Origin: Posidoniimonas corsicana
GTDB taxonomy: Bacteria > Planctomycetota > Planctomycetia > Pirellulales > Lacipirellulaceae
NCBI RefSeq assembly: GCF_007859765.1
Contig: NZ_SIHJ01000001.1
Span: 2,543,311 to 2,607,310, forward strand
Length of the DNA: 64,000 nt
Direction: 5' to 3'
Within the stretch, counting starts at the first letter, position 1. Each line of letters opens with the position of its first letter. Position numbers and translations under genes: made by a program. The notes below the pieces were generated by a model. That model ran no database searches and was not told the origin of the DNA. It was given only the letters and a program-made list of their open reading frames with translations. This document shows positions 50,588-59,998 of the stretch, piece by piece.

Positions 50588-51256
50588 CTACGAGAGCGGC
50601 TCCGCCGACGCTGTTGCGGACGACCGTGCGGGTCTCTGGCGGGTGGCTGCCATCCCGACGCAGCCGGCGACGAGGGCGCCGAACAGGAACGCGGTTGGCT
50701 CGGGGATGGCGGCGAGGGTGATGTCCTGTAAGCCAACGCTGCCAGTCGTGGCTTTCATGGTGAACGCCTGGTTCGCGGCGAGCACCATCGGCATCGAGGA
50801 CAGATCATACTCCTGGTCGCCGATAAGGTCATTCACGTCGATGGACGTGCCGTAGAAGTCGAATGAGTCGCTCCCAGAAAAGCCAACGAAGTCCAGACGC
50901 GAGATACTCACCGCGCGATTGAATGAAAGTGTGAGTGATTCTAGCAGTGAGGAATCGAATTGATCGGAATCGTCCTCTGCTCGATCTAAGCTCTCGACCC
51001 CAAAGCTAGAGTTATTCCCGTTCACACGTGACGCACCTTCGACGACTGAGATGCTCTCGATAGTGACAGTTAGTCCACTGCCATCAGGCACCAAAAAAGT
51101 ACCGCTAGACTCTAGGTCCATTAACTCCCCCAAGGTGCCTGAGTCGTCACCTGTCGGATTCCGGAAGTCGACAACCAAGATTGCACTTGCGGGCGTAGCC
51201 AATCCGGCAAGTACCAGAGCGAAGGCCGCAGTGGCGCAGGCGAGTGTAGATTTCAT
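50588..51256 (-). CDS. PEP-CTERM sorting domain protein
   Basis: The 222-residue protein has a signal peptide (about 1-25), a beta-rich body with acidic Ser-rich loops ('ESLDRAEDDSDQFDSSLLES') and 'LDFVGFSGSDSFDFYG'. Its PEP-CTERM tail is 'IPEPTAFLFGALVAGCVGMA' then basic 'TRQRPAR'. The tail differs from its neighbour mainly in a Val/Ile change before PEP. It lies 180 bases upstream of the neighbour, so they may be transcribed together or separately. Confidence 0.88.
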   Translation of the reverse strand: MKSTLACATAAFALVLAGLATPASAILVVDFRNPTGDDSGTLGELMDLESSGTFLVPDGSGLTVTIESISVVEGASRVNGNNSSFGVESLDRAEDDSDQFDSSLLESLTLSFNRAVSISRLDFVGFSGSDSFDFYGTSIDVNDLIGDQEYDLSSMPMVLAANQAFTMKATTGSVGLQDITLAAIPEPTAFLFGALVAGCVGMAATRQRPARSSATASAEPLS

Positions 51257-51341
51257 TGCGAGTGGTAGACCAGTCTCTATTCGGTAGATCAGCTCAATTG
51301 CTCTCGATACGGCCGCAGCACGAACGAAAGCGTGCGAGTGA

Positions 51342-53018
51342 TTACCTCGGAGGTTGCGCCTGATACAACGGGTCCCCCACCAGCACCATCATCCAGCTGT
51401 TGAACGGCTTCGTCCGGTAGTAGACCTCGACCAGCGTCAGGTCGCTCTTGGTCAACAGGGCGAAGAACTCGTTCGGGCGGGGGAAGGCGACCAGGTAGGG
51501 TTCGTAGACAGGACCCACCGTAGCGCAGACGCCATCCTCAAGCAAGCTCTTGCACCACGTTTTCGCATTCTCTTCATGCAGAGTGCGGGCCTCCGCGGAC
51601 GCGAGGTGGTACGCGACTGCGCCCTTCCGCCAATCGAACGCGTCGACGTACTTCCCCAGGCTGTACCAGCCGCAGTACAGCGCAGCGTCGGGGCAGTCGC
51701 CGGGGCCGAACAGCTCTGGCGCTTCGTTCAGCACGACCTCGAATCTCGGCTCGCCCGCTTCGTTGGTGACGGTCTTCATCCCCTCGGCGGTGACCAGCAG
51801 CGCGCGGTCGTAGTCCGGGTAGCTGCCGGTCTCTAGCGGCGGCCCTTCCCGTTCGGCCAGGCCCCGCGCGTCGAAGTACGCCTTGCCCTGCAGGCCGCCC
51901 GCCTTCTCAACGGCGATCGCGTCGTCGATCAGCCGCTTGGCGGTCTTCAGGTCGGGGCCGTCGAGCCGGGCGACCATCATCGTGGGGAAGGTCTCGCGGA
52001 GCTGCGACCCGTCGAACGTCGTGCGGAGGTAGTTGGGCTGCCAGCGCAGCAGCTGGTAGTCTTCGGGCCAGTAGATCAGGCTCAGCTCGCTGTCCAGCGA
52101 CGAGCCCGTTTCGTTTTTCTCCGCTGTGCTGATCGCCTCGTCGAGCCACTTGACCGCGCCCAGCAGGCCGGTGTTCTGCTGCACGACCGTCAGGGCCAGC
52201 TCGTCGCGTTCGTAGCTCGGGGCCCGCTGGTCGAGCAGCGTCTTGATCTCGGCGAAGCCGGACGCCCTGCCCCGCAGCAGGTTGAACTGCTGTACCGCCT
52301 GCAGCGGCGGCGTCTGATCTCCCTGCGCCAGCTGCTGTAGCTGTTGGCCCATGCTCTGCAACAGCACACCGGCGCCGGCGGTCAGCGCGGCGAGCTGCTG
52401 CAGCTTCGTCTTGTCGGCGACGCCCGCCTCGCCCGTCTGGCCGGCCAGCCGCGCCTGGGCCGCCTGGAGCGACGCCTCGAGCCGCTGCTCGAGCTGCTTC
52501 AGCGAGTCGCCGCCGCCCATCCCCTCGAGCAGCGCGGAGGCGCCGCCGTCCTGCGACGGGTCGGCGCCGAGCTTGTCGAGCTCGGCGGCGACCTCGTTCA
52601 GCTTCTCGATGCGTCCGGCGCGCTCGCCTTGCAGGTGCGCCAGGTACCGCGCGGCCGCCTCGTCCGGCTTGGCGGGCTTGACCTTCAGCGGCACGCCCCA
52701 GGTCGTAACCAGGCAGCGGATCTTGCGATCCGGGTCGTTCTCCTTGAGCCACTTCTGGATCTCAGGCCGCACGGCCCACCGCCAGTGCTCACGCTCCATC
52801 GCCTCGGTCGAGGGGACGTCGACCTCACAGAGGTTGGCGGCCGGCACCCCACGCTCGCGGCAGTAGTACTTGGCCAGTCCCTCGGACTCCCGGTTCCCCC
52901 GGGCGACGATCACGGCGACCTCGTCGGGTTGAAGTGCCGCATTCGCCTGGAGTGGGAACGCGGCCGAAGCGGCGACGACAAGGAGGGTTAAGAGGCTGGC
53001 TCGGCTAAGAGGGCGCAT
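51342..53018 (-). CDS. TIGR03790 family protein with signal peptide
   Basis: The 558-residue protein has a signal peptide (about 1-28). It matches the TIGR03790 pattern: 'VAVIVARGNRESEGLAKYYC', then 'GVPAANLCEVDVPSTE', 'IRCLVTTWGVPLKV' near residue 103, and the C-terminal 'LYCGWYSLGKY', 'GAVAYHLASAEART', 'VYEPYLVAFP' and 'LVGDPLYQ'. The family is secreted and unassigned. An internal Ala/Gln/Leu-rich helical stretch (about 130-260) looks like an insertion relative to the core. It is 32 bases downstream of the membrane TPR gene, on the same strand, suggesting co-transcription. Confidence 0.87.
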   Translation of the reverse strand: MRPLSRASLLTLLVVAASAAFPLQANAALQPDEVAVIVARGNRESEGLAKYYCRERGVPAANLCEVDVPSTEAMEREHWRWAVRPEIQKWLKENDPDRKIRCLVTTWGVPLKVKPAKPDEAAARYLAHLQGERAGRIEKLNEVAAELDKLGADPSQDGGASALLEGMGGGDSLKQLEQRLEASLQAAQARLAGQTGEAGVADKTKLQQLAALTAGAGVLLQSMGQQLQQLAQGDQTPPLQAVQQFNLLRGRASGFAEIKTLLDQRAPSYERDELALTVVQQNTGLLGAVKWLDEAISTAEKNETGSSLDSELSLIYWPEDYQLLRWQPNYLRTTFDGSQLRETFPTMMVARLDGPDLKTAKRLIDDAIAVEKAGGLQGKAYFDARGLAEREGPPLETGSYPDYDRALLVTAEGMKTVTNEAGEPRFEVVLNEAPELFGPGDCPDAALYCGWYSLGKYVDAFDWRKGAVAYHLASAEARTLHEENAKTWCKSLLEDGVCATVGPVYEPYLVAFPRPNEFFALLTKSDLTLVEVYYRTKPFNSWMMVLVGDPLYQAQPPR

Positions 53019-53050
53019 GGCGGAGTGGAGTGCGGAGGAGGAAGGAGTGG

Positions 53051-54868
53051 TTACTTGGCGCCGTGCAGGCGGTGGATATCGGCAAGCTGCGTCTCGCCGA
53101 CCGCCTCGTAGGCGGTCGCAAGGCCGGCGTGCACGCCCGGAGAGTCCGGCATCGCGTTCAGCGAGTGCTCAAGGTCGTCGAGCGCTTCGCGCCAACGCTT
53201 GAGGTGCAGGTAGGCCTGCCCGCGGGTCTCGCGGAAGCGGGGGTTGTTGGGCTCGGCCGCCAGGGCGTGGTTGACCGCCACCAGCGCCTCGGCGTACTCG
53301 GGGCGGGGCTCCTGGGACAAGGCCCAGGCCAGGTTGTTCCACACCACCGGCGGGGCGTCGCCCGCGTCGGTGAGCTGGCGGAACGCCTTGCGGGCCTGGG
53401 TGATCTCGCCGGCCGACGCGGCGATGGTGCCGGCGGCGTGGATCAGCTCGGCGCCCGCATCGGGGGCGGCCAGCAGCTCGTTCCACGCCTCGCGGTGCGC
53501 GTCGGACCGCCGCCGCTGAGCGACGATCGACTGCAGCGCCGAGGCGACCGCCTCGGGCGGGGCGCCCAGACGCTGAGCGCGGACCACCCGCTCAGCGAGC
53601 CGCCGGCCGTTGAACGAGTCGGACCCCAGCGTGCGCTGGGCAAGCCGCATACTGACCACGCTAAGCTGCTGGCGCGCCTGCGGGTCATCGGGCTCGATAG
53701 CGACCAGATCCAGCAGAGCCTGCTCGGCGTGCTGGTCTTCCCCAGCAACGGCCGCGGCCAGCGCCCGGGAGCGATGGTCGTCCGCGGAGGGCTCGGCCGG
53801 TTGGTGCTCATCGAACAGCCGGAGCACCAGCCGCGCCTGCTCGGTCGCGTCCCGCTGCCGGCCAGACTTGGCCAGGATGCGTAGCCGCATCGCCGCGGCC
53901 GGGAATGACGCCGAACCGTACGATCCGATTGCCTCGAGCGCCTGGTCTGGGTGACCCTGCTCAACCAGGATGTACGCCCGCGTGAGGGCGAGGGCCTCGC
54001 TCTGGCCGGTCGCGGCGGAGACCTGATTCAGCCGCTCGAGCGCCAGTTCCAGCCGCCGATTGGGGTCGGCGAGCTCCGGTTCCTCGGCCTTGGTGAGTTC
54101 GTTGGCGAGCAGCTTCTGAACGATCCAGTATTGGGCGGGCATGAACCCGGGCGCGTCGGCGGGCGCCAGGCCCTTCATCTTCTGGTAGGCGCCGGCCATG
54201 TCGCCCTGCTCTTCCAGCCGGGCGGCGGCGATGTAGTCGCTGCGGTTCGTGCTGACGCCAAGCTGCTCGAGCTTGCGGCGCATCAGGTCGGCGACCTCGT
54301 AGTCGCCCTGCTCGTCGGCATCGCGGACCGCTTCGCGGTACCGCTCGGCGATTGTGCCGTGGCCCTGCACCTTGCCGGCTATCGCCACGTACGCGAATGG
54401 CAGCAGCATCAGCAGCGCCGGGGTCGCCAGCGCAAGGTCGCGCGCACTGCGGGTGGCGCCCCAGGCGTGCACGAACGAGAAGACCGCCCGCACCGGCGTG
54501 GTCAGCCAGTACATGAAATCGGCGACCCGCTGCAGCACACCGTCCATGTGCACCAGTTCGGCGGCGCGCATCAGCCCGGCGAAGACGCCCCAGGCGATCA
54601 GCGCCGGAAGATGGATCAAGAACCCCAGTAGTCGGTCGATCCTCAGCAGGCGTGCGGTCGCGGTGATCGGCCAGAACACGATCTGCACCAGCCGCGCCAC
54701 GCCTGACTCGAGCGACTCAAAGCTGTCGAACACGCCGAGCAGCGAATCAAAGAACGTGCCGAACGCGTGGTCCCACTTCTCGGCGACCCACTCGCGCACG
54801 TCGACCACGCGGGCGCCGGCCTCGCGCAGCCCGTCGAGCACGCGGAGATGAATGGGGGGGCGGTCCAT
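53051..54868 (-). CDS. membrane-anchored tetratricopeptide repeat protein
   Basis: The 605-residue protein has an N-terminal part with two or three membrane segments (about 65-85, 90-105 and 145-165). A long helical region follows, with repeated TPR-like pairs to the C-terminus ('NNLAWALSQEPRPEYAEALV', 'AYLHLKRWREALDDLEHSLN'). TPR modules bind other proteins, and such proteins often accompany polysaccharide export and PEP-CTERM systems (compare PrsT). It lies between a sigma-54 activator and a TIGR03790 gene on the same strand. The partner is unknown. Confidence 0.85.
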   Translation of the reverse strand: MDRPPIHLRVLDGLREAGARVVDVREWVAEKWDHAFGTFFDSLLGVFDSFESLESGVARLVQIVFWPITATARLLRIDRLLGFLIHLPALIAWGVFAGLMRAAELVHMDGVLQRVADFMYWLTTPVRAVFSFVHAWGATRSARDLALATPALLMLLPFAYVAIAGKVQGHGTIAERYREAVRDADEQGDYEVADLMRRKLEQLGVSTNRSDYIAAARLEEQGDMAGAYQKMKGLAPADAPGFMPAQYWIVQKLLANELTKAEEPELADPNRRLELALERLNQVSAATGQSEALALTRAYILVEQGHPDQALEAIGSYGSASFPAAAMRLRILAKSGRQRDATEQARLVLRLFDEHQPAEPSADDHRSRALAAAVAGEDQHAEQALLDLVAIEPDDPQARQQLSVVSMRLAQRTLGSDSFNGRRLAERVVRAQRLGAPPEAVASALQSIVAQRRRSDAHREAWNELLAAPDAGAELIHAAGTIAASAGEITQARKAFRQLTDAGDAPPVVWNNLAWALSQEPRPEYAEALVAVNHALAAEPNNPRFRETRGQAYLHLKRWREALDDLEHSLNAMPDSPGVHAGLATAYEAVGETQLADIHRLHGAK

Positions 54869-54993
54869 GCGGTGGGACTAAGGAGGGGGGAGTCGGAGGG
54901 ACTCCCGTCAGTATGAGCTAGCGGTGCAACGATGGCCACAACCCGTAGGCCAGACGTGGGGATGTGCTGGTGTTGCCGGCTGTGACGGCGCGG

Positions 54994-56535
54994 TCAGTCG
55001 CCCGCGCCGGCCCGAAGCTCTGCTAGCAGGTCCTGGTCGATCTTGCTCCGCACGGTGCGGCGGTCGAGGCCGAGCCGTTTGGCGGTTTGCTCGTAGTTGT
55101 CGAGACGCGCGTAGACCGCAGTGCAGTAGCGGCGGAGCAGCTCGTCGGCGGTCAGCTCGCCGGCGTCGGCGCCGGCCAGCCACCCCGGCAGCTCGGGCCT
55201 GCGCGTCTGGTGGTTGGGGCGTGGGGCATACTCCCGCCGGACAAGCACGTTGCGGACGCACTGCTCCAGCTCGCGGATGTTGCCCGGCCACGGGTAGTCG
55301 GGCGGCAGGTGGTCCGCGATCCACTGCTGCACCTCCGCGGCGAGCTGCTCCGCCTCGGGGCCGGCGACCCGCTCGGAGATCAGCGTCACGAGGCTGGCCA
55401 GCGCCTCGGGCCGGTCGTTCACCTGCTCGCGGAGCGACGGCGTCTCGATGCGGTCCGAGCACAGGCGGTAGTACAGGTCCTGCCGGAACCTGCCGGCGTG
55501 CATCTCCGCCGCCAGGTCGCGGTTGGTCGCGGCGATCACCTTGCCGACGAAGGTCCGCTCGGCCGACTCGCCCAGCCGGCAGAAGGTGCGGTTCTGCAGC
55601 ACGCGGAGCAGCTTGACCTGCACGGCCGGGTCGAGCTCGCCGATCTCATCGAGGAATACGGCGCCGTGCGGCGGGCAGCCCTCCAGCCAGCCCGAACGCT
55701 CGCCGGCGGCGCCGGTGAACGCGCCGCGGCAGTGGCCGAACAGCTCCGACTCGATCAGCGTCGGCGATAAGGCCGACAGGTTGAGCGCCACAAACCCTTG
55801 GTCCGGCTTGCCACGCAGGCTGCGTGTCTTGGGGTCGAAGGCGACAAACTGCGACTGCGCGATCGCCCGTGCGACCAGCTCCTTGCCGGTCCCCGAAGGC
55901 CCGGTGACCAGCGTCGACAGGTCGGCCATGCGGTCGTAAAGCACGCGGCGGTAGCGGCGCATGTCGTGCGTGAAGATCGACTGCCACACCATCGCGCGCA
56001 GCCGCGCCGCCGGCATCGACCCGCCCAGGATGCAGTCGAAGATGCCGCGGAACGCCCGCCGCACCTGCAGCAGGCACGCGAACAGGTGCTCGGGAGTCGA
56101 CTCGGGCGCCGGCAGGCCGGGCACGCGGTGGAAGTGCTGGTACTCCTTGCTGAACGATTCCCAGGCCGACGCCACCGCCGACTTGTGACCGCCGACACCG
56201 GCGGGCGAGAGCGTGGCGATCCAGCGGTAGTACAGCGCGTAGATCACCAGGTCCTCGTACAGCCGCAGCTCGTCGGAAGTAGCCGACCGGCCGTCCGCCA
56301 GGCGGCCGCGGAGCGCGGTGGAGAGCTCGTCGGCGCGCTTTGTCAGCCGCGCAACATTCGGCCGCTCGGTGTGCTCGGGAGCGGTGCGGCTCCAGGCGAC
56401 ATGCTCCTCGACCTCGTACTGGTCGCCCAGCGCCGCCTGCTCGAGCTCGAGCCGCTCGGGAGTAAACGGGTTGCAGTACGCCAGGCGGGCGAGGGGTTCC
56501 AGGAACTGGCGTTCATCGGCGGACAGGAAGGGCAT
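54994..56535 (-). CDS. sigma-54-dependent transcriptional activator without receiver domain
   Basis: The 513-residue protein has a novel-looking N-terminal domain (about 1-180) that is helical and has no response-regulator Asp pocket. The AAA+ domain has Walker A 'TGPSGTGKE' (221-229), the sigma-54-contacting 'GAFTGA' loop (281-286), Walker B 'FLDEIGE' (304-310) and 'RFRQDLYYRL' further on. A C-terminal Fis-type helix-turn-helix ('YEQTAKRLGLDRRTVRSKID') binds DNA. It should activate sigma-54 promoters in response to an unidentified signal sensed by the N-terminus. Targets may be the neighbouring TPR/TIGR03790 genes, but no clear -24/-12 element was found. Confidence 0.93.
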   Translation of the reverse strand: MPFLSADERQFLEPLARLAYCNPFTPERLELEQAALGDQYEVEEHVAWSRTAPEHTERPNVARLTKRADELSTALRGRLADGRSATSDELRLYEDLVIYALYYRWIATLSPAGVGGHKSAVASAWESFSKEYQHFHRVPGLPAPESTPEHLFACLLQVRRAFRGIFDCILGGSMPAARLRAMVWQSIFTHDMRRYRRVLYDRMADLSTLVTGPSGTGKELVARAIAQSQFVAFDPKTRSLRGKPDQGFVALNLSALSPTLIESELFGHCRGAFTGAAGERSGWLEGCPPHGAVFLDEIGELDPAVQVKLLRVLQNRTFCRLGESAERTFVGKVIAATNRDLAAEMHAGRFRQDLYYRLCSDRIETPSLREQVNDRPEALASLVTLISERVAGPEAEQLAAEVQQWIADHLPPDYPWPGNIRELEQCVRNVLVRREYAPRPNHQTRRPELPGWLAGADAGELTADELLRRYCTAVYARLDNYEQTAKRLGLDRRTVRSKIDQDLLAELRAGAGD

Positions 56536-56784
56536 GGCGAGGAGGGTCGGGGTGTCATTGAATGTCTGCCTGCATTCATCCGTTGTACACGCGGGGTGCG
56601 GTCACCTGAAGAGCTAAGTTTTCGGCTTCGGCCGTAAGTATCACGGTATCAGGCGTTTGCAGCTGGGCTGGCCGGTTGGCGCCGGCATTGCTTTGCACGC
56701 GAGTGCCCACGCTGCTCGCGCGGAAAGTTGCCGGAGCAGGCGGCGGGCGGCCCAACTCCATTTCATTGCTTGAGGGGAACCATC

Positions 56785-59685
56785 ATGAGTGCGAACGCCG
56801 CCGACCTGCTGTCGGCAATCGACGCCGCGGAAGAGAGATTTGCAGCCTGGCGTGAGGACGGGCTGCTGGACGAACAGCAACTGCAGCTGGTCCGCGAGGA
56901 TTACGACGCCTGGCGTCAGAGGCTCGACCCAACGACCGACTACAGCGAGCTGCTGTCGATCGAAGGCCCCGCCACGAACCGCGGCCCAGAGGTTGTCGCC
57001 CAGCTTCAGGTGCTCTCGTTCCTCAAACGGGAGATCCGCCGCCAGCACGGGGCGAAGCGGATCTCGCCGGGCGCCGCCGGGCTGATGGTGGGGGATGTGG
57101 AGCGGAGGATCACAGCGGCCCGCGCTGGGCGTCCGTACGAGCCGCCTCCGCCGTCCACGCCGCAGGCGCCGAAGGAGGCGCCCGTCAAACGGGGCTGGGC
57201 CGAGATGCTGCTCGACCCACGCAGCCTGTACGCGCTGATGAGCTGCGGCGGCGGCCTGCTGGTGATCGGCCTGGTGGTTTGGCTGTGGTCGGTCGGCGTG
57301 TTCGAGAACAAGCTGGTGGTGGCCTCGCTGCTGGGCGGCGCGAACCTGGCCGCCCTGGCCGCTGGCGCCGCGGTCGTGCTGCGCACGCCCTACCAAACCG
57401 CGGGCCGGGCGGTGACGCTGCTGGCCTGCCTGGTGATGCCGCTCAACCTCTGGTTCTACGACGCGCAGGGCCTGATCACGCTGAAGGACGGGGGCCACCT
57501 GTGGGCGCCCGCTTTGGCCATCTGCGCGCTGTACGCCGGCATCGCCAGGCTGCTGAAGGACCCGGCGTTCGTGTACGCGCTGGTGGGCGGCGTGACGATG
57601 ACCGGCCTGCTGTTCCTAGCGGACCAGCGGGTCGACCGCCTGTGGGAGATCATCTCGCCGTCGGCGCTGCTGGTGGTGATCGGCGTGGCGTGCGTGCACG
57701 CCGAGCGGCTTTTCGCCCCCGGCGACGGGCCCTTTAGCCGCCAGCGCTTCGGCCTGGCGTTCTTCCAGTCCGGGCACGTGGTGATGGCGGTTGGGCTGGC
57801 GGTGCTGCTGGTGGGTCGGCTCGTCGGCCGGCTCTACGACCCGGTGTTCGCCGAGCTCGGCCTGTTCGAGGCGCCCGACGTGGCGGCGGTGGCGAAGGTC
57901 AAGCTGATGGCGTTGGGGCTGGCGCTGGTCGGCGCCTACACCTACTTCTACTCGCTGTTCAACCATCAGGGCGGCGCCCGCTACGCGTACTCGGGGATCG
58001 TGGCGTTGCTGTGGTGCGAGGTGATCGCATTGGACCTGGTCGCCCAGCCGCTCACCGAGCAGCTGCTGGTGGTGGTGCTGGCGTCGACCGCTTTGGCGGC
58101 CAACGCCGCGACCGGCGCCGCGCTGCGGCTGCGTCGCGCCGACGCTGACCCCGACGCCGAGCCGAACGCCGGCGCCGCGGTGGACCAGATCGGCGCCGCG
58201 ACCGGCGTGATGGCCAACCTGTTCTCGCTGGCCGCGCTGCTGCTGGGCGCCGCGCAGTTTGTGCGGGGCGTGTTCCAGCCGGGCGTGCTGCCGGCGTTCG
58301 AGATCGACGCCTGGTACGTCGGCGCAATGCTGGCCGTGGCGGGCACGTCGACCGCCACCTGGGTGATGCAGTTCAAACGGGGCCGTCACGCCGGCGCGTC
58401 CTTCGCGCTCGAGACGGCGGCCGTCGCCGCGGTGCTGGCTGGCGCCGGCGGGCTGATGCTGGCGGGCGTCGGGACCATGGCTACGATGCTGGCCCTGCTG
58501 GCGGCGGCGCCGGTGGCGGTGCACCTTGCCGCCGGCCGAGCAACCGACGCCTACGCGCGGTCCGCGTGGCGGCAGGCGGCGCAGGTGGCCGGCGCGACGC
58601 TGCTGGTTCTGGCCTCAGCGGTCGTGCTGGGTCTGCTGCCGGCGGGCGCCGCGGCCGGGTCGCGACTGATGATCGGATTGTTCTTCGCGGAAACCGCCGG
58701 GCTGTTCGCGCTCGCCTCGATGGCCCGCGACGACCGGCGACGCGGCAACGCAGTTGCGCCTGCAATCGCGGCGGTGTCGGCGTGGGCCGCGGCCTGGCAG
58801 TGGCTGCTGGTAGCGGGTCTGGTGACCTACGCGCCGATGCTGGCCGGCAGCGTGATGGGGCTGGTCTGCCTGGCGGGCGGGCGGCTGCTGAGCGCCGCGC
58901 CGGCCGACGGCAAGCCCTCTTCGCACTCGGGCCTCGAGCTTATCGGCTACCTGCTGACCGGCCTGGGCGGCGTGGCGGGGGTGCTGCTCACGTTCAACCG
59001 CCTCGCCGCCGGCGAGACCGTGTGGGAGCTGGCCGGGCTGATGGTTGGCCAGTCCGCCGTGGCGGTGCTCGCCGGGGCGATGGCCCGCACGTCGGCGCCG
59101 CGTCGGGCGTTGTTCACGCTGGCGGGCTGCCACGCGTTGTTCGGCGTGCTGGTGGTCAACTCGCTCTCGCTGCTGACGTTCGGCCAGCGGGTCGAGCTGC
59201 TGCTGGCCGCCTGCGGCGGGCTGCTGCTGGTGGCGGGCCACCTCGGCTGGCGCCGCGAGACCGACAGCCCCAGCGGCGCGGTGACGTTCAACCTGTTCGC
59301 GGGGAGCGTGCTCGCCGCGGGGCCGCTGGTGTTTGGGCTGATTTCCAACCGGTTTGACGCCGAGCACGCGCACTGGGCGTGGGTGATGATCCACGAGATC
59401 GGCGTGCTGGGGGTCGGCCTCGGGCTGCTGGGCGCCGGCGTGTTGTGCCGCGTCCGCTCGACCACACTGGTCGGCGCCGCGTCGCTCGCCGCGTACCTGG
59501 TGAGCCTGGTGATGCTGATCGACGTGCCGGACCGGCTGCAGAGCGTCGCGGTGTACATGATGGTTGGCGGGGCGTCGTTCTTCACGGCGGCCGTGCTGCT
59601 GAGCGTCTACCGCGACCGGTTGCTTAGCATGCCCGAGCGGATCCGCAACGGCGATGGGGTGTTCCGCGTGCTCACCTGGCGGTGA
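56785..59685 (+). CDS. large polytopic membrane protein of unknown function
   Basis: The 966-residue protein starts at 56785 with AGGGG about nine bases upstream. The first 145 residues are soluble and helical, with 'LLSAIDAAEERFAAWREDG' and a Pro-rich linker. The rest is roughly 20-25 closely spaced membrane helices to the C-terminus. The organisation is reminiscent of DUF2157/DUF2339-like membrane proteins, but I see no diagnostic motif. It is transcribed divergently from the sigma-54 activator. No transport or enzymatic function can be assigned. Confidence 0.75.
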   Translation: MSANAADLLSAIDAAEERFAAWREDGLLDEQQLQLVREDYDAWRQRLDPTTDYSELLSIEGPATNRGPEVVAQLQVLSFLKREIRRQHGAKRISPGAAGLMVGDVERRITAARAGRPYEPPPPSTPQAPKEAPVKRGWAEMLLDPRSLYALMSCGGGLLVIGLVVWLWSVGVFENKLVVASLLGGANLAALAAGAAVVLRTPYQTAGRAVTLLACLVMPLNLWFYDAQGLITLKDGGHLWAPALAICALYAGIARLLKDPAFVYALVGGVTMTGLLFLADQRVDRLWEIISPSALLVVIGVACVHAERLFAPGDGPFSRQRFGLAFFQSGHVVMAVGLAVLLVGRLVGRLYDPVFAELGLFEAPDVAAVAKVKLMALGLALVGAYTYFYSLFNHQGGARYAYSGIVALLWCEVIALDLVAQPLTEQLLVVVLASTALAANAATGAALRLRRADADPDAEPNAGAAVDQIGAATGVMANLFSLAALLLGAAQFVRGVFQPGVLPAFEIDAWYVGAMLAVAGTSTATWVMQFKRGRHAGASFALETAAVAAVLAGAGGLMLAGVGTMATMLALLAAAPVAVHLAAGRATDAYARSAWRQAAQVAGATLLVLASAVVLGLLPAGAAAGSRLMIGLFFAETAGLFALASMARDDRRRGNAVAPAIAAVSAWAAAWQWLLVAGLVTYAPMLAGSVMGLVCLAGGRLLSAAPADGKPSSHSGLELIGYLLTGLGGVAGVLLTFNRLAAGETVWELAGLMVGQSAVAVLAGAMARTSAPRRALFTLAGCHALFGVLVVNSLSLLTFGQRVELLLAACGGLLLVAGHLGWRRETDSPSGAVTFNLFAGSVLAAGPLVFGLISNRFDAEHAHWAWVMIHEIGVLGVGLGLLGAGVLCRVRSTTLVGAASLAAYLVSLVMLIDVPDRLQSVAVYMMVGGASFFTAAVLLSVYRDRLLSMPERIRNGDGVFRVLTWR

Positions 59686-59998
59686 CGCGCGGCGCCTGTT
59701 GAGATGAGTTGGGTGGCGCCCCGTCTGCCGGCGGTCCGAGTTTCCCCGGACCCCGGCGGGCGGGCGCCTTTTCTGCTGCGCTTCGCGCGGGCTGGACCGG
59801 CTGTTCCGCCGCCCGACTCAGGCAACCGGCGGTTTGCGGCAGGCTGCAGCTTTCTGCCGAGCAGAAACCACCACGGCGATGTGGGTGACCTAATTTTGTC
59901 TAGGCCCCGCCAGAGAGTGCGGGCCAGGACCCCGGACGGCGTGTCGCCAGCAGTAAACCGGGGCGAGAAAGAAGACTCCTCGGTCGAGAATAGGTCGC
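59686..59998. other. 313-base intergenic region before the RedB-like gene
   Basis: It contains a short GGTCCG/CGGACC hairpin near 59733-59752 without a clear U-tract and an AT-richer TAATTTTG patch around 59890. No gene or other element can be supported. Confidence 0.5.

Noticed and set aside
37620-51341. sigma-54 (-24/-12) promoters before the PEP-CTERM genes
   Set aside because: I looked for a GG-N10-GC core in the leaders and found none with acceptable flanks, so a link to the nearby sigma-54 activator is not supported by promoter sequence.
59733-59752. possible terminator of the large membrane protein gene
   Set aside because: The stem is only six bases with no adjacent T-run.
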